From the NCBI GenBank assembly GCA_003024785.1, contig PUQB01000072.1, positions 248,001-312,000 on the forward strand: a DNA stretch of 64,000 nucleotides. The letters run 5' to 3'. This stretch comes from Selaginella tamariscina. Lineage: Eukaryota; Streptophyta; Lycopodiopsida; Selaginellales; Selaginellaceae. How positions within the stretch are numbered: position 1 is the stretch's first letter; the number at the start of each line of letters is the position of its first letter. This document shows, piece after piece, positions 10,980-23,731 of this stretch. A program made the position numbers and the translations under genes. The notes below the pieces were generated by a model. The model worked only from the letters and a program-made list of their open reading frames with translations, was not told the DNA's origin and did no database searches.

Positions 10980-12490
10980 AAATAACATTTGGTTTTAGAA
11001 CCACGAGCCCTCAGAGAAGTCTGCAAAGAAACCCAGTAAGACACCGAAGGCTAAGTCTGTTCAATCTATAAAGGATGTAGACAACGATTTCAAGCTCACA
11101 TGGTTGAAGCCTTTAAATGGAACAACGATGGAGGAGATGGAAGTCTTGGCTGATTTGGTGATTGATGGCAAATTACAGATTAACAACAGCAGCCCCACCT
11201 CTCCTTTTCATCTCAAGGCAATGGAGTTGAAGACGGTCAGGCACTTCAAGGAGTGGTTGGGAATACACTGCCACAAACTGGGTTGGATTTCGGCTTCAAC
11301 ATACGAAGAGGTCAGCAAATATTTGCATGTGACAACGATGATATGCTTGTCGAATGGGTGAATCAATCGGAAGATCTGGGCAAGAATCTATTGCACGCCA
11401 ACGCCAAAAAGGAGAACATTGCGATGACGCCTTCTCTTATGGCAGTCCTTCAGCAGCGGAGAACCGAGTTGAACCTTATAAAGGAGGATGCTACGAATCA
11501 CGACAAGCCCTACAGATGTTTGTTGTTGGATTCGGAGACTTTATGGGGTACCATCACTGCTTGTAGGAAACCGTTTCAATTGTTCGTGATGGATCGGCGG
11601 GTGTCAAAAAATCCTTCGACAGACAGGACACTAGAGGATTTGGTGGAGAAACTTAGCCGTGCAAGCATGTACAAAGAAGGTATTTATTATTGAATTCATA
11701 CTTGCTCTTGACTGATATCTACGTTTTCAGGTATTTATTTCTTGATTCTTGCTCATGTCACCGATACCTTTGCCTTCTTCCTTTGCCAAGAGGAATAAAC
11801 ATCGTTGGACAGGATTTTATATGAATGATGCTGATCCGAAGTGCATTGATTCGGTTGTTCACTTGGTTGTTAGGAATGCGCCAAACAGTTTCAAACTTCC
11901 AAATGACTGGCCAGGCATCTGTTTGCACTCCAACGGCCCTGAACCTCCATCCGATACACCGATAGAGAGTGACGTATTCGGCAATGTACGTTATCCAAAC
12001 ATCACAAGTCAAGCGGCACGGAGCATCGTCAACTTGATCAGGGGTCCTCACAGTGATGCGTGGGTTTTTGACTACTGCACTAGGGGGTCCGTCTTGAAGG
12101 AGTGTTACCTTCGGATACATGTGTATTTGCCGTTGAAAAGGATAAGACCATGGTTGAGGACCTGAACAAGTGGATAGATAGGTTCTCAACTGACTACCCC
12201 AACGAATCCAAAGGAGTATTTGAGAAAGTTCCCTCCAGATAAGTGCGATAGCTCTGAAGACGAATCTGGTTCAATGTCGGAGTCTGAGGACGAACTTCAA
12301 TCAGATATTAGACCGGAAGTTATCTCGAGGAGTACAGAACATTGCACACTCCATTACCCATGGAAACATCAATAGAAGATACAGAAGATCTTGAACCATC
12401 TCACAAGCGGCTTAGACCTTCTTCGCCTCACTCAGAAGGTAATAGCGAAGAAGAATTGTTAATGATTCTTAGAGTGACGAATAGTTGTAA
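10980..12490 (+). pseudogene. Unrecognised gene remnant upstream of the FCP1-like gene
   Basis: A lysine-rich stretch (AKKPSKTPKAKSVQ, near 11010-11070) leads into an open stretch with FKLTWLKPLNGTTMEEMEVL and HFKEWLGIHCHKLGWI (to about 11310). The signal continues in another frame to 11693 with RRTELNLIKEDATN and KNPSTDRTLEDLVEKLS. A second block at 11749-12165 contains KHRWTGFYMNDADPKCIDSV, and a third near 12240-12330 is acidic (SSEDESGSMSESEDEL). Frames change several times, so this is an intron-containing gene with errors or a pseudogene. It lies just upstream of, and in the same direction as, the FCP1-like domain and may be the N-terminal part of the same gene. Confidence 0.35.
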
Positions 12491-12726
12491 ATGAGTGTAA
12501 CATAAGGCATTTTTGTATATTTCGTTTATATTTGTACAGAAAATAAATTCTCAAGGATTAATGAAGCTTTTAGTTCAAACATGGGTCACACATTAACAAG
12601 GTAAATAATATACCTTGATAATTTTAAGGTCAGCTAATTATCATTTTGCAGATGTAATGAAACAATTGAGAACATGGATTTTCAGCATTGGCATGAGGTA
12701 AGAGAGGGGTTTGGCGACAATTTCTT

Positions 12727-13707
12727 GTGCCACATGTCAGAATGACAGAGTTCATGCAGGAAATGGATAATAATGCAGCTCAAAACATCGTTACCATGGG
12801 GGCCACTTCATCATCATTTTTATTGGCTTCAGTTCCGAAATCAATTTCTTCAGCGCATGCAATATCTGAATCTTGTAAGGATGATGTACAATTAAATGAT
12901 GAAGGGATAGGCAACGAGATAGTGGCAACGGATAAATGTGAAAGGGAGCAAACAAGTGATTTGCAAAGTATTCAAGAGGCAACGCTATCTCATGTTACTC
13001 ATGGCCATATTGTGTTGTTGGATGTCAATGGTGTTCTGCTTCATCGACAAAGGCCCGAGGATAGGAAAAAAGAAATCAAACAAGGAGATTTCATTCCTTG
13101 TCATGGTAAATTTCGATATGATATTTTTTTCGTCCAGGGTTGGATCGTCTCTTTCAAAAGCTTAAGGAGATGGGTGCGCTTGTGGGGATTTGGTCATGCA
13201 TGCAGATTCATAACTTAACACCGCTGTTGAATTTGCTTAAGAAACATTGTAGTGTTGCAGAAGAGGTGATTCGTAAAGATTGGATTTTTGACCAGCGAAT
13301 GTTATAAACCTCTCGAATTTCACAATATAAGAAAGGAAAGCAAGCCATACTTCTTCAAGAATGAAAGAATAATTGGGACTCATGGGGAGATCAGTCGCTT
13401 AAGGATAATGAAGAATGCACATATCTTAGTAGTAGACGACTCTCCTCAGAAGGCTATGCTCAACCAAAACATTGCTTGTATTCATCCAATCACTTTCGAT
13501 CCATATTCTGATACCGATATCATGGATGAGCTAGTGAACTACTTGGATACGTGCCTCAGAAAGAAGAATCTCGAAAATTTTTGTGAGCAGTATCCACCGT
13601 ATCATACATTTCCTGAAGCTTTTCTTTCTCGTGATTTTGAATTTTATAAAATGAAGGATAGCAACCGGGCGCTTTATAATATTATTCTTAAGGAACGTCA
13701 TTTTTAG
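12727..13707 (+). pseudogene. FCP1/NIF-type HAD phosphatase-like gene, frame interrupted
   Basis: An FCP1-homology (NLI-interacting factor) domain can be followed in order. Motif I is IVLLDVNGVLLHR (near 13010-13050), the plant-type variant with N in place of the second Asp. Then come a FxRPGLDRL-like segment (near 13130), GALVGIWSCMQIHNLTPLL (near 13170-13240), KPYFFKNERIIG, and ILVVDDSPQKAML (near 13420-13460), the Lys/DD motif that binds metal. The family removes phosphate from protein Ser/Thr residues, classically the RNA polymerase II CTD. The frame slips in a T-run near 13125 and again near 13296; the 32 bases between would be too short for a plant intron. Whether these slips are real or consensus errors cannot be told. 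Residues 1-90 of the first frame have no recognised domain. Confidence 0.7.
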
Positions 13708-13717
13708 ATGAGCCTTT

Positions 13718-13918
13718 ATGCAGACCTCTATTACATCTTATGTATTAACAAGGATGGCAACTCCCAATTGCATTCGTGAGAGTGTTAAGTGGTGGCAACA
13801 ACATCAAGATATTGACCAAAATGATTTGATTAATCCGGAGAGTGATGATTTAGACAAAATGAGGAGATTTCTCTGTATGGTTAGGAAGAAAGTATTTATA
13901 AAAAAATTAACATGTTGA
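13718..13918 (+). CDS. Small hypothetical ORF (66 aa) after the FCP1-like gene
   Basis: The frame starts 10 bases after the FCP1-like stop and encodes a charged peptide with 'CIRESVKWWQQHQDIDQNDL' and a basic C-terminus. No domain is recognised. It could be a tail exon of the phosphatase gene, or untranslated sequence that happens to be open. Confidence 0.2.
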   Translation: MQTSITSYVLTRMATPNCIRESVKWWQQHQDIDQNDLINPESDDLDKMRRFLCMVRKKVFIKKLTC

Positions 13919-14400
13919 TAAGAAAATGATTTCATTTGTAATTATGTTTGATAGTATTTCTTCATTATTGTAAACTATTTTTAGAATAATATGAATATTC
14001 TAAGATATTTTAGGAATATTCCTTACTAAGTAAGGTTATTGAAGGATTAATTAATTAATTAATTAATATTTAAGGCTTAATTAAATGATTAATTAATAAT
14101 TAAAACTTAAGTATTAATTAGTAATTTATTTTATATTCCCATTTTCACGTATCATGCCCACTTTAGTTATAACGTGCATATACACACTATGTCTACAATG
14201 CCAATACAAAGGGTAAGGCAATGAGGAACCTCACACATCGTAGCATGGATGAGCTTTTTGAGCTGCTTGGTGTAATGGGCAACAACAAAATATTATAGTT
14301 CGTTTAGGATCATGCATGAGATTGAAAAATCATCCTATAGAATAGAAGAAGATACAATGTATTATTAAGACAATAGAATATCTTTCAAGAGAGGCAAGTA
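13919..14400. other. AT-rich spacer with ATTA repeats
   Basis: No gene seen. Positions 14046-14125 are built from 'attaatta' words, a low-complexity stretch. A short piece near 14220-14300 ('atgaggaacctcacacatcg') looks like exon sequence but has no supported frame. Confidence 0.6.
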
Positions 14401-14401
14401 A

Positions 14402-14902
14402 TATGAAGAAACAAACATCAGAGATCCATTGTTACCTCCACAAGAGAGGCAAGTATGGAGAAATAGAATAAAAAATCCATTGTTACCTCCACAAACTAGC
14501 GGGAAGCCAACCCTAGTCTTGGACTTGGACCAAACTCTCATACATGCCATGAGTATAACCTCATGTGGTTCTTGTTGTACTGCCGACAGGCTCGCAGCAA
14601 ATGCGATCCTTGGCACGCTCTTGCATCCAAAGAAACAACGTTTTCTAATAGGATTTATAGCTACAGGAAAGACTTGGGGATCTCAAGCGTGTGGTAATGA
14701 TAGATGATTATGATGACCATTTTCATGAGATGGTTTGGCCTAATGTAGTGATTGTTTCTCCATTTTATGCATTATCATCCCGCAGTGGCAGTAAGCATAT
14801 GTGCAAGAGTTAAGGAAATTAGCAGCTAGTGTTGATTTTAGAGTGAAGCTTGAAATGCTGAGAAGTAAAGAAGGTAGATTAGATTGGAGAAAATGGTATT
14901 AA
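14402..14902 (+). pseudogene. Second HAD phosphatase-like gene (SCP/FCP1 type), partial
   Basis: GKPTLVLDLDQTLIHA (about 14500-14550) is a textbook HAD motif I of the SCP/FCP1 phosphatases, preceded by a duplicated LLPPQERQVW-like segment. After a stretch without clear homology, LKRVVMIDDYDDHFHEM and NVVIVSPF (about 14685-14765) give the Lys and acidic metal-binding motifs in a different frame. A 'ccgcagtggcag' acceptor precedes a last exon with YVQELRKLAASVDFRVKL and GRLDWRKWY, ending in TAA at 14902. The domain is short because the middle of the usual 150-180 aa fold is missing. It differs in motif I from its neighbour (DLDQTL versus DVNGVL), so the two are not recent duplicates. It may be a decayed copy. 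Confidence 0.6.
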
Positions 14903-17900
14903 TGATAATTGGCGACTAAAGAAGTGCTAAAGTAGTGCTTTTTTCATGTGCCATTCAGCCTAGTGTCAGATCTCCATGTGACACTGTTTCCAACATGTGC
15001 ATTATGACAAGGCTGCAATTACATAATCACAGCTAATTAACTTTTGCTAATCTTTTCAAGTGCAACTTTGGCATTTAAAATGTCAATTTTGCACGGGAAG
15101 TACAAGAAGAATGTTATGTTTTAACCCTTATGAAATGTTTTTAACAGGTTTATAGAACTATTATTCACTAGGATATTGGTACAGTTAATTCAATATTGTT
15201 GGTTGTTCGATAGTAAATTATGCAGGTTTAATATTAAGTTAATTTTAAATTATACAAGTTCCTCATAAAGAAAAAGTTTTATTTGCTGATGCACTTTATT
15301 AAGTTTATTTTGTTCCTCCTATACATGCTACACCCACTGTCCCATATTCAAGAAGGTTGTTGAACAATTTAAACGCTGTAATTTAACATTTGTGCAATTT
15401 ACCTACTTGACTCTTGGCTATATGTGTATATATGCATTATTTAATTACTTTGCTATGTAGTTTGTTTCCAAATATATATAAGTGGATGCCTATTGTTTTG
15501 GTCAGCCATGGTAGAGTTAGAGGTTTCCCATGTCACCAAGATGGATCTGGTCCAAAGGAAAAAAGATATTTATAGCACACACACACCTAACGAGTTTGTT
15601 TTATGTACCTTGATCTGAATGCTGTCCTATTGGTGCATGACGAGAGTATTAAGAAGACTACTCCACGCTTTGGAAAGTTGAATTAAGCATTTGCGGAAGT
15701 GGTATGCCTACGTGCGTGCATGTGTGTGAGAGAGAGAGGCTATGCTGGTACCATAAACAAGTGCGCATTATAACTATGATTATAACTAATTACAATATAG
15801 AATCTATATTTTGTGGTGGCGTTATAGGATGGTAAATTTTTTGCATAATAGGTATTTATGATATTGAGCACTCCTTGTCATGGCAATTGTGCTCTCATTA
15901 TTGTAAGGAAGATGTGTTGCCATTTTTTGGTTTGGCTGCAAGTTTGATAAATGTTGCCTTAGCCATATAGCCTTCTAAAGTCATTTCGATGTACTCATCT
16001 TTAGTACTACTCAAGGCTGTAATATGTTGTTGCTATGCCCATGCTAAAACAATAACTTGATGTTGATCTCCTCATATCTGCATCTCTTGCATAGTCTTGC
16101 ATAGTCTACATATGAGAACCCAACAAATTTGAAATACTCAGTTTATGGTGCTCATAAACTATACAATCATAAACACAGATGATCCTTTTGCTATGCATAC
16201 ACACAGATGTGTATTGATATGTATGTGTGTATATATTGATATACGTGTATATGCAACCTTCAATAAACTTGTCTGATATTTTGATCAATTCTTCAAGTGC
16301 TTTGACTCTTCTATGGAATAGTCCAATGTTCTTTCCCAAACCTCCAAAAATTCTTCATAATTATATACTAGTATATACCTAGTATTATATGTAAATACAT
16401 ACCATTTAACAAACTTTGTTACAACATCTGCATAGATTGACCTTATTATTGAACCTCACTCTCTCTCTCGAGTTCAATCCGAGGCTGAAAGTTTGATCCA
16501 CATTGGGTCCATGGAGGTCCTTGGCACTGTTTTCCATCCTAGTCAAGGGCAACTTTGATTCCAATTCTTGCTAACTGAAGTAATCGAAGTGAAAAATACA
16601 TTTTTTCCCTTTTATGTAAAAGGAACGTAAGGAAGAGTGTATATTTTGGTTTCTTATTTGTTATTCATGAATCAAATGACCATGAAGAGTGCATATTTTT
16701 ATATCTCCATTATGAATCATAAATCAATAATGCATATGTTGGTTACTCAACTATTATTTATAAATTAATGATGATTGTTATGTCATTTTAAATTTATGTT
16801 TGTCTTAATTAAAAATGGGTTGTCCCCGAACCTATAAACTATATAGAACATCGTAATATAGATGTGTAGAACATAGGTTTAGGCCACACTAGCGAATTAT
16901 TTAAATCCAACTGCTCAAAACCGTTGGATTAAGATGTATTTTTTAACAAATTTGTATACATGTATATAGTATGGTAGATTCTCACTTTGAAAATCTTCCT
17001 ATATTGCATATTCTCACTTAAGAATCTTCCATTGTTAACCCATAAATTAGTGGCATGTGTCATTATTTGTATTAAAAATTTATAAGTTTATAACGACATA
17101 CGGCTTTTTAATCCGCTCACATGATTAATAGAAGGCTCGAAAAGAATGCTAGTTATAGGTCCCACCATATACAAATTAGTTTGACATATGGCCTTGCAAA
17201 TTCTTGATGGTGAACCCGCTCTCGGGTTTCTTTCACTCACTCGTGAATATGTACTTAGTGTCGAGGATGGGATTTTAACAAATGGTATGGAAACTTGTAT
17301 GAAATGTACAGACTGCCACATCAGCATGCAACACACAAAATAACCCTCCCTATTTTATGGATTTCCTAAATGACAAGAAGCAAAACTTAGGAGAAAAATT
17401 AAAAATTAATAATTGCAATATCAATTATGTAAATTATATTATATAACATTAACTCAATTTTAGTATTTTATTTAATTTATTTCCTTTTGTAAGGTAACCT
17501 ACATTTATCTTCTAAAGTATCCGTGTTCATTGTGTCTTCTTATATATCTTTATTATATGTTGTTTAGGGTCCTTACACTTTCAATTTAAATGTATTTATT
17601 TGTTTATTTTTATTTCATTAGAATTTTATAAATATACTATACAAGTTAAAGTATCTGAGTTCACTGTATTTTGTGTGTTTATTTTTGTTGTATAGGGTCT
17701 TTACATTTAATTTAAATTTATTTGTTTGTTTATTTCTATTTCATTAAAAGTTTGTATATATAATATACACATAGTACATACACACACAATTTTAAATTAT
17801 TTTAAAAGTTTTAATAGATGCAAAGTTTATAATTATAAATATATCAAATAGAATTATATTATTTAACTTAAGCTTTAATGTAAAATTAGCATAGAGAATT

Positions 17901-18115
17901 TTAAATTCTTTAACTTCAATTTACTTAATATTAACGAGAAAATCTAGGTATCTTTTTAAATGCAAAGTCAAGGTCATCTAAGCTATTTGAGGGCAAGTGC
18001 TTAATGGCTTGTGTTGAGCGTACTGGTTATGATCTTATTATATAATTAATAGGTCACCGGTTCAAAGCCAGAAGAGTTGTCTTGTTAGTGTGGTGCCCTA
18101 AGCATTTATGATGGT
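14903..18115. other. Gene-free AT-rich stretch
   Basis: No supported gene, RNA or element ends. There are short CA/TG runs near 15575 and 16200, and a moderately GC-rich minus-strand open stretch at 17088-17336 whose peptide resembles nothing I know. 'gagagagagag' runs near 15728. Confidence 0.5.
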
Positions 18116-18247
18116 TAGTCATCTAACCTCTATGAGATGTTAAAGGCACCTCACTAGCTTGCCCTCTAAATAATTTTTTTGTTTGTCATCTAACCTCTAT
18201 GAGATGTTAAAAGCACCTCACTAGCTTGCCCTCTAAATAATTTTTTA
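18116..18247. repeat. Tandem duplication of about 64 bp
   Basis: The block 'catctaacctctatgagatg' through 'cttgccctctaaataatttt' occurs twice head to tail (about 18119-18180 and 18187-18245), with a single base change. Confidence 0.9.
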
Positions 18248-20090
18248 TTAGTCTCCACAAGAGCTCGCCCTTTAAATTTTTATTTTTATTTTAATTTGAA
18301 GTTTAATGGACACACACTATATATATATATATAATATATAATAATATGTGCATGCGTCTAATTAAATCCTAAATATTTTGGGCAAATTGTTTAATGTTAT
18401 ATTTTCTTGAAATATTTAATAAATTTAAATATTAACATTATTTGCATTTGATCCATAATTGACTACAAAACTTAAGACGTCTCAAATATATATCCTTTGT
18501 GTGTGTGTCGCGCTGTGTGTTGTGTATAATTGTGGAGAGAGAGAGAGTTAATTACTTGATATATACATTTCACATAGACATACATAGATACGCATACATG
18601 TTATATATAATATATACATTGCAGCTTTCAAGGACATTGATAGGAAAAACTCAATTTGTAATTAAAATTTAAAATATGAATAAAACAAACATGTAAAGTT
18701 TTTAAAATAAATTTATTCATTCTTAGTTATTTTGGAAGTTTTTCTTGTCTAAATAGTTATATTACAATCTATTAAGGTTTAAACTGTAAAAGTATTTATG
18801 TAAATATAAATTAAATTAACCTGTGTTCTTATTAAAGCTGTATAACAGTATACATTTGCTAGAAAACAAATATATATTCTATAGTCAAATATATATGTTT
18901 TAAAACGTTTGTGGCTCTTAACTATTTTTATTAGTTAGAATTAGCAAAATATGTTTAATGTAGTATCATCAAGGTGGTGACCTGTAATGGGAAAATTTAT
19001 CATATTTACATAAAGTTTTACATTGTTATGTAACTCAAATTTCATAAATGAGACATGGGAAATGTCATCCACCAGAATATACTACGTTGTGTGAACATGA
19101 CAGTTACAAAATATGCTTGCCCAAGAACCTTAGTTCTTGATTAGGGCGTTGGAAGGCGCCGGAGAAGAGATGGTGAGTGTGCAACATGTTCTATGTGTAC
19201 ATTATTTATTGGATTACTATGTGTAGGTGAAGAAAATGGAGCCCAAGAAGCTGCACATAAGAAATGTGATTGAATGTGCATCTTATGATATTATTCTTTA
19301 TTTATGTTTATAATTTATTTTAAATAATTATCTATTACATTTTGTTAAAACTACATCACTTAATATAAATTTATAAATTTTATTATTTAAAGTAGCAATG
19401 GAATTTATACTTGAACATGAAAACATGAACTATTGACTATTAATTAATTTATAAAGTTGATATTAATATAATAATAATAATATTAACACTGCAATGAATT
19501 CACGATGTTGCCATCGCCATAAATTCCATAAATTTGTTAGTGTTATTTTTAATTTAATTTATTTTTGCCCTAATATTTTATTGATTGATTTTCTTTTGAT
19601 TTATTATTTCATTTATAAACTAAAATTTTTATAGATTGCATTAATAAAGGAATTGCAATTTTAATTTTTGTAAAAGAGTGTGGAAGTGATTTTCAAATAA
19701 TTTTTTATACTTATATTATAATTTTTTATCTAGAAAACTTATAAATTATCAAAACAATTATAAGATTATTGAGGGAGTGTGAGTGTGAGTTAACCTATCA
19801 ACAAATGTGATCTTCACCGTCTTAAATTCTTGAAATTTATATTAAACTTTTAAAAGTCAAGTTAATTTAAATTTAATTTACATTAATTTTTCTAGACTTC
19901 AAATTCTTGCGAATAGACTCCAAATATACATAATAATAATATGTAATAAACATATTTTGTGTATGTGTTGTAAAAAAGTGTTGAAACCTAAAAGGTGTAG
20001 GTCAGAAAAGGATGGATTACACAATTTACTACTGCAAATTTTTTTAAAAATTTGAATTGTGCCCTCTAAAACTATGGGACGAGCTTAGAA
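18248..20090. other. AT-rich stretch with no gene
   Basis: Only low-complexity TA, TG and GA runs (for example 18316-18345 and 18536-18547) and unremarkable AT-rich sequence are seen. A short GC-richer piece at 19140-19260 contains 'ggcgttggaaggcgccggag' but has no supported frame. Confidence 0.5.
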
Positions 20091-20147
20091 GCACTGAGAA
20101 GATTCTAGATACATCTGGTGTCTTTTACATATACCCTATACATTATT

Positions 20148-20554
20148 TGTGACGGAGCCCCTTCTTTTCCTATATGTGTAACTGGGCTGGCACAAAATGC
20201 TAACCTCTTAGTTAATGAGATGAGTTTTAATTAACCTAACTCTCATAAACCCTACCCGAGGGGGGGATTTTAGGACGTGGGTTAGGGCAACCCTTAACCC
20301 TATTTAACATGTTGAACTCATTTACATTAACCGATAAATCTAACTGGAATGTCAAAATTAAGGGTGGGTTTTTTTAGAAGGTAAGTTCTAACTTCTCTTA
20401 GAGTTTTCTAAAATATTTAATGACACTTGGTCGGACCATCACCAAATACCCAAATGCACTAAGCAGGCCTACATCTAAGGTCCATCAATATAGTACAGTA
20501 AGTAATAAGAATCAACGCTCGAAATAAAGATGAGTCATACTAAAAACTATGACA
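20148..20554 (-). mobile_element. Probable solo LTR (fragment), inverted relative to 8814-9240
   Basis: Read on the minus strand it runs TGTCATAG to CCGTCACA and follows 8814-9240 block by block, including the TTAGGG-like segment and 'tgtcattaaatattt'. Weaker similarity extends left to about 20090. Imperfect 5-bp direct flanks (TTATT before, TTACT after) would fit a target duplication. Old and diverged; no internal region is attached. Confidence 0.6.
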
Positions 20555-21129
20555 TTACTCCTCTTCTTCATATGGTTTCTCACAAGCATCTTGTAGATTT
20601 TGACTAGATAGTTTCAAAATTAAACATGTATAAAGTGTTATAAAATTAACTATTAAATTGTATTAATAAAGGATATTCCTCAAAAGATAATATTTAATTA
20701 GCAATATAGTTGCCATCATCACATGAAAATAAAAGGTAGTTCGTTCTTTGTGGATAACAAAGTTTATTTGTAGAATTGGGCATAGAGACTGATAAATGTT
20801 TAATGAAATTTATTTATAAAATATTATATTAAATAATACATTGTTTGTACATAGTCGCATTGTGGAATACACATATATCCATTATTTAGCCGATAGGATT
20901 TTTAATTGAATTTTTTTATAATATATTGATTAAGACATATAAATTGAATAAAAAAGAATATTCAAAAATATTCAAAACTAGTCAATGAATATTCAAAAAT
21001 ATTCTTTTCTAAATACATGTTAATATGCTTATTTGGTTTTTCTAATATGTTTAGATTTCATTAATTGTGATTAATTAATAATTACTAATTATTAAGTATT
21101 CCCAAATTACCAATTTATGTCCATTTTTA
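20555..21129. other. AT-rich spacer, no gene
   Basis: Nothing supported. 'aaatattcaaaa' words repeat near 20955-21000. Confidence 0.5.
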
Positions 21130-22989
21130 TTTGAGGGTGCTTATAATATATATAATATATAGTTATACATGCATATTTACACAAGATGTACATATATCAC
21201 AATTACTAAACTCATGTATGTATGCCATGAATTTGTTATATATGCATATGTACATAACTTGTACATGTATCACGATTACTAATTTATTGACAATTTGTGT
21301 GTGCCCTCGTGTTTGTCAATGCTTGTGTGAATGTGTACTAATAAGTAAGTGTTGATGTAAGAACGAAAGACTATATTTTATGTCATATGCTATATCACAA
21401 ACACATGACATGCATGTGTGGCACAATTGCTTGTGTGTGTCTCTTAGAGAGATATGTGTATGTAAGCCCAATTCACTAAACCTGCATCTATACACATGTG
21501 AATGTGTTGCATAGAGATGTGTGTGTATATATTGTATATCTAGATTTTATTACTTTTTCTTTTTAATATTCATATGATGGACATAATCTTTAGCTAATTT
21601 AACAAGTGTTTGGCGCAGCCACTTGTGGTGTGTATCCTCCCTATCTTGAGTTATTTTTCTGTCTATTGACAACACCATCTCCTCTCTGTCATCTAAAGAC
21701 GCTTTATTGTCTCATCATCTTGTTTTCCTTTCACTTCCAATAACATTGGTAACTTCCTTGCATACATTCTTAATACCCATGGTATTTCTCTTAAATAATT
21801 TATCCTTAGCTTATATATTAAGTCCCAACAAACGTCTGCCATTGGGCCCTCGTGATATTGAGAAAGAAAAATGACAAAAGAAATCTTGACTATCGGATTT
21901 ATAAGATAAATTAAAATATCTATATATACATAGTAGGGTTATGTTTATGGGAATTGAGACAAATTAAAATATATATATATAATATATATATAATATATAT
22001 ATATATATAATAAATATAATATATAGTATAGTAGAGTTTCTATTTAGGAAAAATTGAGATAGGTTTCTAAAAAATGACGAACGAGATAGCTTTATGTAGT
22101 GTTGGAGAAAGTATGCAGGGGAGGTAGCAATGTTATTGGAGATAATTGGTAGACAAGATAAGAACTTAATAGAGTGGTTTTGGATGCAGGCAGATAAGAT
22201 GGTGCATGTGGATGAGTAATTACTAAAATAATTCACATGTGTAAAGAATCTCGACCATGAGTGGCTTGAAAAGATAAGGAAGGCATTATATCAATTAGCA
22301 AAAGATGTTGTCAATCATATCCATATTGAAAAAAAAAAATAATTTTAATATAAAGGGAAAATAATAGTAAATAAACTAACTACATAGTTTATTTTATACT
22401 AGGTTTATTCAAGTCCCTAATTAAATTTCAGTTATTAGCTCTTAATTTCTTGTAAAATAATTTTTCATATATAAATCCACTATTACTCTTTAGTACTCAC
22501 TCCTCTACATTTTTTATTTTCATTATTTAATAATTTCTATACACAACAGAATTATTTTAAATGTATTTATCAATTTTTCTTTAACACACACACACACACA
22601 AGAACATGCCACACCACACTTACACACACAACAAACGCCTTTGCTAAGCATTTAAAAATAAAATTAAACTATAAATTAATGAACTTATATGTCAATTTTT
22701 AAAAACACATGTATCAATCGGTTGATGTCTAAGTCTTTTCATTCTTGCCCAAATTGCCTTAATTTAAAAATATGGTGTTTTTTATTCTTTTAACCATCAC
22801 CACATATTTAAACAACAAAATCTCAATATTCATTATAAATATTCTAATATTTTTTTCTTAACCTTTAAAAAAACCTTATGCTAAATTTTATGACTTTGAG
22901 GTTTTTAATTAAATATGTATTGTGCATCATTTATCTTTATCGTAATTATAATATGATTTCAACACTTTATGCATAACTTTAAAATAAAT

Positions 22990-23042
<53 letters not shown>

Positions 23043-23731
23043 TTATATATATATATATATATCTTCTTTCTATCTTGAATTTAATACGAGTAAATTTAAA
23101 ATCCTATTCTAGGTATAGTTATTTCTTTATTGTGTGATACTTTATATTTAATGTTTATATTAACTAGTTATCTAAAACTATCAGAACATAAGCTCTAGTG
23201 TTAGTGACTAGGCAAGTGATGATGAAAAGCATAGCTACAAATTCAGTTGTTTGCACAAGATTGGAGTAGCAATATTCAACACACATTCTTTTTTATGTAA
23301 GAAGTAAGCCCAGGTAATGAACCTTTTTGTTAACATGCTGATTGTTAATTAGAGACACTCACAATTGTGTTAGGTTTAATATAGGGTAGTACATGAGGAG
23401 ATGGCGAATATATATGCTCATGTGTATAGTTATGATACATACATTCAATTTTTACTAAGTTTCTACACGACATCTTGTGTGTGTCTATATATATATAATA
23501 TATATATGCCATGAATTTGTTATACATGCATATACACAAAATATACATGTGTCACAATTACTAAACTCATGTACGTATGCCATGAATTTGTTATATGCAT
23601 ATGTACACAACTTGTACATGTATCATGGTTACTAATTTCATTGACAATTTGTGTGTGCCCTCATGTTTGTTAATGCAAGATGAAAGTGTGTGTGAACGTG
23701 TATTAACAAGTGAGTGTTTATGTAAGAATGA
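21130..23731. repeat. Older foldback unit 0 (about 2.36 kb) with preceding unit tail
   Basis: From about 21145 the sequence matches the tail of unit A2, including the doubled 'atgccatgaatttgttatat' block. At 21369 the shared head begins. The left arm is at about 21560-21755 and the right arm at about 22119-22335. It is clearly more diverged from A1/B1 and A2/B2 than these are from each other, so it predates the large duplication. It also has an insertion of AT-rich sequence at about 22560-22900. Confidence 0.75.
22978..23064. repeat. AT dinucleotide microsatellite
   Basis: A nearly pure (AT)n run with short interruptions, much longer than the corresponding site in the other units. Confidence 0.95.

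Noticed and set aside
13107-13138. A 32-bp GT-AG intron in the FCP1-like gene
   Set aside because: Too short for a plant intron, and the bases before the supposed acceptor encode the conserved FxRPGLDRL segment after a frame slip.
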